Origin: Adiantum capillus-veneris
Lineage: Eukaryota > Streptophyta > Polypodiopsida > Polypodiales > Pteridaceae
Direction of reading: 5' to 3'
Assembly: GCA_014529385.2 (NCBI GenBank)
Contig: CM043951.1
Coordinates: 113,382,469-113,446,468, forward strand
DNA length: 64,000 nt
The translations under genes were made by a program, and so were the position numbers. Positions 23,090-32,654 of this stretch are shown here, one piece after another. Each line of letters starts with the position of its first letter. Positions within the stretch are counted from its first letter, which is position 1. Below the pieces are notes generated by a model that made no database searches, had not been told where the DNA came from, and saw only the letters and a program-made list of their open reading frames with translations.

Positions 23090-24722
23090 ATGGCAGACCC
23101 TAATTTGATTAAGCCAGACGCGATCAAAGATTTACCGACGGAGCTCTTCATTGCCCATTTGGAAGGCACTCTGCTTAGGGAGAAAAGCTTCTTTCCCTAC
23201 TACATGCTAGTAGCATTAGAGGCAGGCGGTCCTCTCAGAGCTCTCTTCCTCCTTCTGATGAGCCCCCTCATCTGGGTGATTTCCATATGCATTTCCCTTT
23301 CCTTTGCAATCCAGCTCCAGGCGTTTATAGCGACCACCGGGCTGAAAATGTCGGAAGTGCGCGCCGTCGCTGTGGCAGTGCTGCCGAAATTCTTCCTCGA
23401 GGATCTTGAGCCTGCTGCTTACAGAGCATTCTTGAATGTGAGTGCAACCTGCGGATATGCACGCTGCGTGATTACATCACATCCGAAGCTCTTTGTTGAG
23501 TATTTTCTCAGGACACATCTGCGTGTGGATGTCTTGCTCGCCTCGGAGCTTGAAGTCACTGAGAATGGCAATTGCACTGGCTTCTTCGCATCATCTAGGA
23601 ACATGATCAGCGAAGACAAGAAGCTTCAAGCAGTTGATCTTCTCCGGTGCGGGGACGCCCCTCGGGCACTTTATGCCCTGTGTGTTAAGGGAAAGCAACA
23701 TGGGGCTTTCTCACAATGCCAGGTTAGCTTATCTTTCTCCTGTCAACCTCACATGTATAGTGGAAAATATACAGATTTCCTTCCTTCCTTGAGATGCTTT
23801 AAGTTACACCTTTATACCACTCTGCTTGAGTCCATGTAAAACATGCATGTTTTTCTTGCAGGAAACAACTGTGGTCCATCAGAGCAAGTGTGGAGAGAAA
23901 GTGTCAAGAGAGGAGTACCTCTCCCCACTAGTTTTCCACGACGGGCGGCTTGTGATCAGGCCGACGCCACTCACCTCATTGGCGATTGCCCTATGGATGC
24001 CACTAGGCTTTGCCCTTGCCATTGCAAGAATGCTTGCAGGCCGAACATTGCCCCAAGAGCTTGCCTATCCCATCGTTTCGTTTCTCGGGCTCAGGCTCAG
24101 GGTGAGAGGTGCACCTCCACTCCTCCAGCTTGATCATTCTCAACAGAAAGGTGTTATGTATGTCGCTGTGCATCGGACGCTTGCAGATCCCACCTTTGTG
24201 ACCATGGCGTTGCGGCGCAAAGTGCGCGGCCTGTCCTTCAGTGTTAGCAAGATATCAGAGTTCATGACACCCATCCACACAACTAGACTAACCAGGAACC
24301 GAGAAGAGGATGCTAAGATCATAAAGGGATTGCTTGAGAAAGAGGATCTATGCGTTTGTCCCGAGGGTACGACATGTCGAGAGCCCTTCCTCTTGAGGTT
24401 TAGCCCATTGTTTGCAGAGTTGGCAGATTGGGTTGTGCCGGTGGCGGTCGATGTGAAGATGAGCTTATTCCATGGCACCTCTGCAAGGGGGTATAAATTC
24501 ATGGATGGCTTCTTTCTGGCTATGAATCCGACGCCGTCATGTGAGATCACCTTCTTGGAGCCTATTTGCGCGCTTGAGCTGCGAAAGAGCGGCAAGAGCG
24601 CGATTGAGATCGCAAATCTGGTGCAGAAACAGCTCGCCGGAGTGCTTGGCTATGAGATTACCAACTTCAAAAGAAAGGATAAGTACTTCTTTCTTGCAGG
24701 GCATGATGGTAATGTGCAGTGA
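23090..24722 (+). CDS. GPAT: Glycerol-3-phosphate acyltransferase of the plant GPAT1-8 family (two exons: 23090-23722, 23862-24722)
   Basis: The family transfers an acyl group from acyl-CoA to glycerol-3-phosphate, often at sn-2, at the endoplasmic reticulum. Members supply monoacylglycerol or lysophosphatidate for cutin, suberin or symbiotic lipid export. Exon 1 opens at an ATG in good context (TTCCATGGCA). The intron has GT/AG ends in phase 0, and the product is 497 residues, normal for the family. The N-terminal half is HAD-phosphatase-like, but motif I reads HLEGTLL where active members have an Asp, and the later GD…D motif reads CGDAPRAL. Phosphatase activity is therefore probably lost, as in GPAT5/7-type enzymes. 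One or two hydrophobic segments lie near residues 48-80 and 235-260. The acyltransferase blocks are intact: HRTLADP (HX4D), the SKISEFMTPI region, PEGTTCREP and VVPVAVDV. The paralogue cannot be fixed from sequence alone. Confidence 0.93.
23723..23861 (+). other. GPAT intron
   Basis: 139 bp, CCAG|GTTAGC at the donor and TTTTTCTTGCAG|GAA at the acceptor. Removing it joins codon 211 to codon 212 without a split codon. Confidence 0.92.
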
Positions 24723-25974
24723 GTATCTTTGTGTATGTAGCCACTTGCTGTTATATTGGAGCTGCCCTTAACTGCAAGATCTTTAATTTAGTCATTAGTA
24801 GGTATAGAATGCTCTTAAACTATCTTCTTGCCTTGTAAAATGAATCACTCTTCATAAGCTTTGGATCCACTGTTGAAACTAATTTATTGGAAACACCCTA
24901 TTCTTTCTGCTAGATACAATTGTTTCTTTTTTGTGGAGAGAGCGATGCTGGGAATCGAACTCTTGTCCATATACACTCAGGGAAGCTCCTCAGAAAAGAG
25001 CCATATCTCTCGGGAGGAGCGCTTCACGCCGCTTACCTACCCCCCTTGACAAGTTATAACTGTACTTCTCTTTTTCTTTCTTTTTTCGGGCCATAATTAA
25101 AGCCGGTATGGTATTCAAAGTGTGATGAGTGGCTGGTTACTAGTAAATACAGGAGAAAAGAATCTCTCTCTCTCTCTCTCTCTCACAAGTTTACAGATGC
25201 CAAATAACCTTTATAGAACTTGGGTCTCAATTAACAAGGTGAAAAGTAAGTAGGTGAAGGGGTGCCTCTAGAGAACAGATGCCATACCTAGAACTTATAG
25301 ACCTTGGGGGTCTCAATTAACAAGGTGAAAAAGTAGATGAAGCCGGGGGGGGGGGGGGGGGTTGACCTTAACTTTGAGGCCAAAGCAAAAGTGATTTCAA
25401 AGCAAATAATCTTTATCATGCCCACGTAGACCTAAAAAAACAATTGTTATGCCTATCCTGACTCAAGCCATGGCACCACCAAACATAGGATAGCCTACCA
25501 TAAACTCGCTACAAAGAGAGCCACCCTAACTGTAGACAAACCAACACCGGCTACAAAGGAAGCCACCCAATCGAAAAAATCAGTGAGAGACTAGGGAGAC
25601 AGGATGCCACCATACCAGGTGAATTGCCACGCCACCCGAGTATGTCCAAAGCTATCTGGAAGAGCATCATGAAAGCATAATAAGCGAGCTGCCCGAGAAG
25701 ACTACATAAGATTCCACACTATCAATTTTGTTAACAATCAAGAGCTAAAAGCGAGCTGCAAAATAGTCTCTTGTAATTATTGAAACATCACAAATATCAA
25801 AATAATAAGGAAGATTCGCCCCGTCTTTGCCCACATATTGACACAATTATCAACAAACATTGTATGACAATAAGACCAACAGAGTATAGGCTGTTGAAAA
25901 AAAACAAAGCGGATAAGAAACAGAAAAACTCACTACCATGGAAATATTTATGTTGTTTACCGCTATTTACAAAG
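24723..25974 (+). other. GPAT 3' flank and intergenic DNA
   Basis: No further gene is seen. The stretch holds a (TC)n run at 25163-25184, an imperfect duplication of the TCTCAATTAACAAGGTGAAAA segment (about 25226 and 25312), and a run of 17 G at 25345-25361. Confidence 0.6.
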
Positions 25975-26520
25975 CCTTCTCTATCTCCCTTTCCCTCTCT
26001 TTATCTCTCTCTTTCCATCCCTCTTATATGTTTCTCTCCTTCATTCCCTACATCTTTTCTTCGTTCTTTAATTCTCTTCATCTCTATGCCTCTTCTTCCT
26101 TCTCGATCTCCCTCTCATTCTTTCCAAATTCCGTAGCTCTCTTATTATATTTTTCTCCCTCAAGTCTATCTCTATCCGTCTCTTTGTCTCTCTCTATCTC
26201 TACCCCTCTTGCCTTTCATTCTCATTCACTATCTAATTAGTCTTTGTCTTTCTCCATATAATTACTCTTTCATATCTCCCTCTTTGTCCTTTTTTCTCCC
26301 TCTTTCAATCTCTCTCTTTTTTTCCTCTCTTACCTCTTCCTTTGTCTACCTCCCTCTATCCACAAAGCCCTACCTCCTTAATCTCTTCGCTTTCTTCTTC
26401 TTTTAACCCTCTCCCTCTCTATTCCTCTTACCAGTATATCCTCTATCCACAAGGCCCTACCTACTTAGTCTTTTTGCTTTCTCCTATTTTTAACCCTCTC
26501 CCTCTCTGAAGCCTTTCCTA
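25975..26520 (+). repeat. Polypyrimidine tract of about 550 bp
   Basis: The + strand is overwhelmingly C and T (CTCTCTTTATCTCTCTCTTT and similar). It contains an imperfect 87-bp tandem duplication whose units start CCTCTATCCACAA at 26353 and 26440. Open frames here are composition artefacts. Confidence 0.85.
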
Positions 26521-27320
26521 CACACTTCATTTTTGGGTCTTATCTCAAATTGGATATGTGCCTTGATATCACTCCCCCCTTTTGCAAATGTTTTATCCTT
26601 GACACAAAATTGGAAATCTCTTTTTGAGGGAGGCCTTTCCTTCCACTTGGAAAATATTTATTTTCATGCATGTATCATGTATGCTATTCATTGTCTTCTA
26701 ATGTAGACTCTTACTAATGGATATCTATTAACACCCTTGTGCCAACATATCACTTGTAGTGCCGAGTTATTTCCTTAAGTAACCCACATGAATACTAGAT
26801 GGATAGGTGAATTAGTTGGTGAATGTAACTTGTAGGCAACCTTACCTACCCTTGTAAGTATTGGGAAAGGTCCACAAGACTTGGGAGATAGGCTAGGTAT
26901 TGTTCATCAATGCTTTCACATTCTAAATGCTTTGGAGCTAGTAGCAAATTTGATCACATTCCACAAAAGCAATTAACTTGGTTTCTCACATGCATATCAC
27001 TTTTACTAGTCTTGTGCTTGTGACACATTAGGATGAGCATTGTGATACATACACAAGGAAAACTCTCTTTAGGTATAGCTTTCCACTTCTTCATGATGTG
27101 ATGTATGTATCTTTAGAGCATATATCATGGATAACTTGCATGACCCACATAGACTAACCATGACCTTGCAAATGATGTGCTAGATGAAAATAAAGCTTAG
27201 TACTATCCAACTTATGGAATATCACTCGCTAAGAACAAACTATCGATTACACTTATATGCACTCCATAGCATAGTTGTAATGTCTGTTAGAGTTTTCACT
27301 TTGAATGTAGTCGGATGAAC
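26521..27320 (+). other. AT-rich DNA, nothing recognised
   Basis: No motif or long open frame. It may be the leader of element H but no LTR could be matched. Confidence 0.4.
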
Positions 27321-27354
27321 TGATTTTCTTTAAGAATGGTTAAAAATTACTCAA

Positions 27355-27819
27355 GTGAAAACATGTCCACAACACAAACAAGAAGAACCAATCCTCACCT
27401 ATTTGTCATCTAACCACCCTACATGGAAGTGCCCTAATAATAAGAAGAAAAGGAATGATGATAGATATAAGAACCTTGACAAAGTCAAAAAGGATAAGAA
27501 AATCCATGTCATTCAAACCCTCTCCTTACCTCATAATGGAAAGTATAAATCAATAGAGTTTTTACATGCTAGCGGTACTCATGCTTATAATCTATCAGCT
27601 AATATGTGGAGTTCCACTTTTGGACCACATGAATTAGTTAGAATGCATGGCTTTGTTAAAGATAAAAGAGTGAGAGTTATGATTGAGAAATGTGCCACTC
27701 ACAACTTTATAAATTATGTTGTCGTCAAGAAACTAAGAATTCTCCAACAATCTATAACACATACCAATCTGTTGTCTCTCTCATGTGAGGAGAAGATAAG
27801 AATGTACGTGATACTTTAG
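27355..27819 (+). pseudogene. Element H gag/protease remnant
   Basis: A 154-codon open frame has a degenerate zinc-knuckle area (HPTWKCPNN). It also has a protease-like MIEKCATHNFINY, where active copies would have an Asp-Ser-Gly before THNFI. Start unknown. Confidence 0.5.
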
Positions 27820-27988
27820 TGTCCAATTTGAAAGTAGAAATTTAAGGCTATAAGGATACCCTTGACTTCCAAATAATGAGTATGGAATGCACAAATTTGA
27901 TTTCCAGAGAGAGTGGTTATGGGTGTTGGGACCTTCTTTGCAAAGAAGCTATTAGCAAAACTCATTGGAATTTGGAAAAAAAGGTTAG
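27820..27988 (+). repeat. 168-bp direct repeat, first copy
   Basis: GTGTCCAATTTGAAAGTAG to AAGGTTAGAC is repeated at 28384-28552 with only a few substitutions. The two copies flank 395 bp of unrelated CpG-rich DNA. Confidence 0.9.
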
Positions 27989-28257
27989 ACTATCTAACAC
28001 GGGCGAAGGGAGATGGGATCGACGTTTCAAAAAGGCGGATGAGGGAAGGCCGTCGATTTTTATGGGTAGCCTATTACGAGCTTTTTTTTGACGGGAGGAG
28101 CTTTTGAGGTTGTCCCTGCGCTCACGCGAGGCGGGCAGCGGGCTGAGGCTTGAGCGCGCGGTTGAGGGTTCACGCGACGCGGGAGGGGAGCGGCTCAGGC
28201 TTGGGAAACGCGGGCGCCGATACGCGCAGGGATGGAGGATAAGCCCGTGCAGGTGGA

Positions 28258-28307
<50 letters not shown>

Positions 28308-28321
28308 ACGGGGAGAGGGAG

Positions 28322-28373
<52 letters not shown>

Positions 28374-28383
28374 CCAGAGAGGG
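27989..28383 (+). other. CpG-rich insert with CT/CA microsatellites
   Basis: 28010-28250 is markedly GC- and CpG-rich in AT-rich surroundings. It contains an imperfect internal repeat (CACGCGAGGCGGG… and CACGCGACGCGGG…). (CT)n(CA)n tracts follow at 28261-28308 and 28322-28372. No gene is recognised. Confidence 0.75.
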
Positions 28384-28552
28384 TGTCCAATTTGGAAGTA
28401 GAAATTTAAGGCTATAAGGATACCCTTGACTTCCAAATAATGAGTATGGAATGCACAAATTTGATTTTCGGAGAGAGTGGTTATGGGTGTTGGGACCTTC
28501 TTTGCAAAGAAGCTATTAGCAAAACTCATTGGAATTTGAAAAAGAAGGTTAG
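28384..28552 (+). repeat. 168-bp direct repeat, second copy
   Basis: Second copy of 27820-27988; element H continues past its end. Confidence 0.9.
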
Positions 28553-28739
28553 ACCTATGTTATTCAAGGTGAACATGATGTACCTAGATCTCCTTTGATA
28601 TGTTCTCTAGAACTCCAAAAGCTTGTAAAAAGAGAGTCTTGTGCATTGTATATGGTTTGGCGTAAACTGTATGTATAGTCTTTCGGTATTTTTGTACAGT
28701 CTTTTAGTGTTATGAAATGAAGAAGGATCTCTCCTACTC

Positions 28740-29345
28740 ATTTGTGTCTGATGATTGTGAGTATAAGAAAAAGTTAAGTGATTTGCTAGATGAGTTTGAA
28801 GATGTTTTTCTTGTTGATCTACCTTGTGATCTACCTCTGAAAAGAGATGAAATTGAGCATGCCATTACCCCCTTATAGATTGGGACAAGCACAACACCTA
28901 GAGGTAGAGAAGCGATTAAACGAATAAATTGATAAGGGCTTCATTAAGCCAAGCAATTCACCATGTGCATCCCCAATTTTATTAGTAAAGGAAAAGGATG
29001 ACTCTATCTGACTATGTGTTGACAATAGAGCATTAAATAATCTCACAATCCAGAATAGATTTCCAATGCCACATATGGAAGATCTTTTTGATCAATTTTT
29101 AGGAGCTAAATAATCATCTATAATTGATCTTAGGTAAGGGTATCATTATGTTAAAATTAAAGCCCAAGACGTTTATAAAACAACATTAAGAACTAGTTAT
29201 GGTCATTAGGAATTTGTGGTAATCCCCTTTGGCCTAACCAATGCTTTGGCCACCTTTGTGAAATTAATGAATGATGTTTTATGACCATATCAAGGTCAAT
29301 TTGTAGAAATTTTCCTTGATGATATCAGGCTCATCTTCTACAGTA
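28740..29345 (+). pseudogene. Element H reverse-transcriptase remnant
   Basis: Fragments of the reverse-transcriptase order can be read across several stops: DEFEDVFLVDLPCDLP, DKGFIKPSNSPCASPILL, CVDNRALN, NRFPMPHMEDLFDQ, PFGLTNALATF and FLDDI, the catalytic DD box. It is inactive. Confidence 0.8.
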
Positions 29346-29495
29346 AGACCAAGTGAAACTAAAATTCAAACTAATTGGGAAGAGTACTAACCTACATTAT
29401 AGTTTTCATATAACAACGCCAAGCGTGCTTTCAAAGAGTATAGTCCATTCATGTAAATGCATGGATTTCAACCAAGAGCTCCCTATGCGGTAGGC

Positions 29496-29740
29496 TCGGG
29501 GGGTGCACTATGTAATCATGTTAATGTATAACGTGAGTTCGAAAGGAGGGGTTTTAAAATGCAAAAAATTAAGCAATTTAATAAAGATACATTAAAATAA
29601 GGGGTTTTTATATTCAATTTTGGAACAAAAATCCTAAAATAAGGGTCATTTTATTCATTCAAACATGTTAAAAGAGGGTTTTTTTTAACACCCCACAAAT
29701 GCATATTGTATAGGGGGTACTGAATGGTGAACCCCCCCAG
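29496..29740 (+). mobile_element. G-ended MITE, copy 1
   Basis: It starts TCGGGGGGTGCAC and ends GTGAACCCCCCCAG, an imperfect inverted terminus. It is flanked by GCGGTAGGC (29487-29495) and GCGGTAGGA (29741-29749), a 9-bp target duplication with one mismatch. It interrupts element H between reverse transcriptase and integrase. Confidence 0.7.
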
Positions 29741-29789
29741 GCGGTAGGACTCCAAAGGAGAAGGTTCATGTAGATAAATATTTTCTATA

Positions 29790-30130
29790 AGGCATGAATG
29801 AAATCCTTAAACTTGCTCAAGTTAGCATATTATGAGATCTCAAGATAGAGCTAGAGACTATGTTGACCCTCATAGGAGACCTCTCACCTTTGAGGAAGTA
29901 GAACAAGTTACCTTAAGGTACCTGAAAAATCAGAAACTATGAAAAGTAGACTATGTCCAAAGTCATCTCCTAGGTACTATGGTCCTTACACAATACTCAA
30001 GAATACAGGGCAAAGAGAGCTTACAAGCTCCAATTACCAGGGACACATGGAATCCACCCAATTTTTCATGTTAGTGGGCTTAAGAAAAGACTTGGGAATT
30101 CCGATAATTTGGTCCTAGATGATCAAGTTT
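29790..30130 (+). pseudogene. Element H integrase C-terminal remnant
   Basis: Fragments such as RARDYVDPHRRPLTFEE and a later IHP-F-HVSGLKKRLG-like end (shifted frames) match the C-terminal part of Ty3/gypsy integrase, with stops throughout. Confidence 0.6.
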
Positions 30131-30512
30131 TTGAACTCATATATACTTACTCATGAGCCTAAGAAAATACTATGAGAAAAGTGAACCAGGCATGTAATAT
30201 ATAAAGAGTGTTCAATCAAATGGAAAGCTTTTTTTATAGAGTGTTCTACCTAGGAGCGTGTAAGCACTCTCCACAAAAGGTTCCCCAACTTTAAGATTAT
30301 TTCTTCCAATGAAATTTTTGAGATCAAAAATTCTGAAGGGGGAAGAAATGTGATGTATACTTAAAGTTGGGCATGTGCATACACACTAGGTGCTCAAGCG
30401 TCATGGACTTATGTGTGAGTTACAACTATAAGATGAAAAAGGAGCTTGTTAATAAGACGTCAAAGTATCGAGCTGCTTAGGGGTTGGCCATGCAAAGTGG
30501 TGACGTCCTCAC

Positions 30513-30742
30513 CGCGGGTAGGTCACCTAAGAAAAATGTAAGCTATCACGTGAGTTCAACAGAAGGGTATTTAAAGTTCTTGAAACTTATAGAAATATAT
30601 ATGCAGAAGGGATACTATTTTTCAAATTTGAAAAAAACTTATAGATTTTAAAAGAAAAGGGTACATTTCACAGATAAGGGGTTTTACAAACATGTTTTGA
30701 ACGCACGTGATATGGTAGTTTTACACATAGTGAACCCCCCGA
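30513..30742 (+). mobile_element. G-ended MITE, copy 2
   Basis: It starts CGCGGGTAGGTCAC and ends GTGAACCCCCCGA. The flanks CGTCCTCAC (30504-30512) and GGTCCTCAC (30743-30751) form a 9-bp target duplication with one mismatch. Its right half matches the inverse of the left half of copy 3 at 43297. Confidence 0.72.
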
Positions 30743-30786
30743 GGTCCTCACTAGGGTCCATGAGAAAGGGGGTATGGTGGTCGAAG

Positions 30787-30789
<3 letters not shown>

Positions 30790-30826
<37 letters not shown>
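30790..30826 (+). repeat. (TG)n microsatellite
   Basis: An uninterrupted TG run. Confidence 0.95.
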
Positions 30827-30828
<2 letters not shown>

Positions 30829-30850
30829 TTGTTGAGCTTGAAGCTCCAAG

Positions 30851-32454
30851 GGTCGCATCTGGCTCATTACAAACTTAGAAATCTTGCCATCAATGTAATA
30901 TCCTTATTCTTGCATATGTACAAAGAATAAGGAGAACATAAGTGGGTGACCGAAAATTGTGCTTGGGAACAACACAAAGTGGCTACCCGCACAATTGGCA
31001 CGCATGCGTAGAGACATCTGGTACACAACACCTTTGTACACTTTATACAAGCATGCTTTATGTATATCCAAGGGTCCCAAAATCATAAAAGAACACTTCT
31101 TAAAGTATTTGGGTGTATCCCATTATTCCTAAAAAAAGAGGCACATATTGCCCCCTCAACAACCATGGAACACTTTCAAGTGTTTCATGTACATACTATA
31201 GCATCTTGTAGGTACCCTCTAGCTTGCATCCCACAAAAGCATCACTATATACAAAGAGAGCTAAGACCTCCATGCCACATCCAATAATCATACACATAAC
31301 ATACCAAGAGCTTTTCCCATAAGAGCCCATGTGCTCTTGACACAAAATAGATCTCTTCCCTCTGTTGTACACATAATATTGCATAAAATCCAAGCCAAAA
31401 ATTCAAACTTCAACTCATACAAATCACATATCTCAAATATATCCATCAAAGCTTCTATATTTTCAACCGTAATTTGTCTAGTCAAGACATCCAAAGTATC
31501 CTTGCATGCCAAACCACAAAAGAGCACTTTCTCTTGTCCATCATGACTGAGACTATTAGGCTCCTATTAGGCATGCCATCATCCAACTTGGTGGGCATAT
31601 CAAAGCCACTAATACAAAGCATATGACCATCCATCTCATCAATATTTCCAAAGCAAAAAGCCTCTTTCATTATCTTCATTTATTCCTCTAAAATTCTCTG
31701 CTTGACATTAGAGCTTGCAACAAGTAGCACCAAACAAGACACGAGTAGATACACTATCATCAAAGACCATATCATCATGCATAAATATGGGCTGCAAATC
31801 AACATTCAAAGCATATAATTGAATAATTTAATCTCAACATGGGATTCCATAAAACCATCTATAGCACAACCATCCACATAATCAACAACCATATGCTTAT
31901 CATAAAACAATCCATATGTGAAAACGTCATCTTCAGGCATCATAGTCTCATGCATAATCATAGGATCCATATCAGACTTAGAAGCATGAAATTGGCAACA
32001 TGAAGCTCAATACAAGATTCCATAAGATAATTTTCAGTGCAACTATCTATGACATGATTCACATCCATCGGCATCTCGTCAAATAGAGCATAAATTGAAA
32101 CAAAGTCTTCATCCGTAGCAACAATATTATTGTGAGAGTCTTCTAAACCATGGCATGCATCAAATTTAGCAATATCATGCTCAAGAGAAGAGTCCAAGGA
32201 GTTCATATCTTGAGCTTCAATTCTAGCATATGATTCACAACCTCACTTTCCATAGCATGATCATTAAACAAACCCAAGTAATTACATAGTCCTTCTCAAT
32301 ATCAACAATTCTCCTAACCATGTGATTCAAACCATTTTCAAAAGAAAAAAAATAAGCATCTCCATCATCAAGAGGATAACCCATAGAATCACATATGTCT
32401 ATGTCATATGCATTCACCACGTGTATGCCATTTTCCTCCACGTGATCACATGCT
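30851..32454 (-). other. AT-rich region with unassigned minus-strand open frames
   Basis: Minus-strand frames of 60-80 codons (31288-31527, 31482-31679, 31958-32206 and 32235-32441) are rich in Asp, Met, Cys and Ile. They could be pieces of one decayed protein. No domain is recognised and the mobile-element class is unknown. Confidence 0.35.
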
Positions 32455-32635
32455 ATCTATGAGTTGGTGATCTGCTTATAGAGACTAACATCTTGGCTTG
32501 TAAGGTTCACTTCCTAAGATTGACACCCTCAAAGAGTCTGTGTGACCCATCGAAAGAACTTCCTTGAGTATTGACAAGAGTATGTTAGTGCCAGAAAGCT
32601 ATGCTATGGGCGTCTTTCCCTACGACCTACTAACA
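32455..32635 (+). repeat. 5' LTR fragment of element J
   Basis: Only the last ~180 bp match the 3' LTR (for example GTATTGACAAGAGTATGTTA and GCCAGAAAGCTATGCTATGG). DNA further left does not resemble the 3' LTR, so the 5' LTR is truncated or replaced. This copy also differs by an insertion of about 35 bp near 32475. Confidence 0.75.
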
Positions 32636-32636
32636 T

Positions 32637-32654
32637 TGGCGCCATTATCGGTGA
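32637..32654 (+). other. Primer-binding site of element J
   Basis: TGGCGCCATTATCGGTGA starts 1-2 bases after the LTR end and has the same TGGCGCC opening as the sites of A and Q. Confidence 0.75.

Larger units (their letters stand above)
27321..30850 (+). mobile_element. Element H: strongly decayed Ty3/gypsy retrotransposon
   Basis: Gag/protease, reverse-transcriptase and integrase C-terminal remnants occur in the right order on the + strand, each full of stops. A polypurine tract, GAAGGGGGAAGAAATG, at about 30336-30351 marks the 3' LTR start. Two MITEs are inserted in it. The LTR end and the 5' LTR were not found. Confidence 0.7.
30352..30850 (+). repeat. Probable 3' LTR start of element H
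   Basis: TGATGTATACTTAAAG follows the polypurine tract. The end is not determined; the MITE at 30513-30742 and a (TG)n run at 30790-30826 lie in it. Confidence 0.45.

Noticed and set aside
24940-25050. A functional tRNA gene on the minus strand
   Set aside because: There is a B-box-like T arm but no matching acceptor stem or anticodon arm could be built.
25938-26406. Open frames of 65-118 codons rich in Ser, Leu and Phe
   Set aside because: Composition effect of the polypyrimidine tract.
28104-28409. 101-codon open frame in the CpG-rich insert
   Set aside because: Half of it is microsatellite, and the rest has no motif or convincing start.
30851-32454. Host gene on the minus strand
   Set aside because: Only short frames in shifting phases without splice logic or known domains; more likely decayed repeat DNA.
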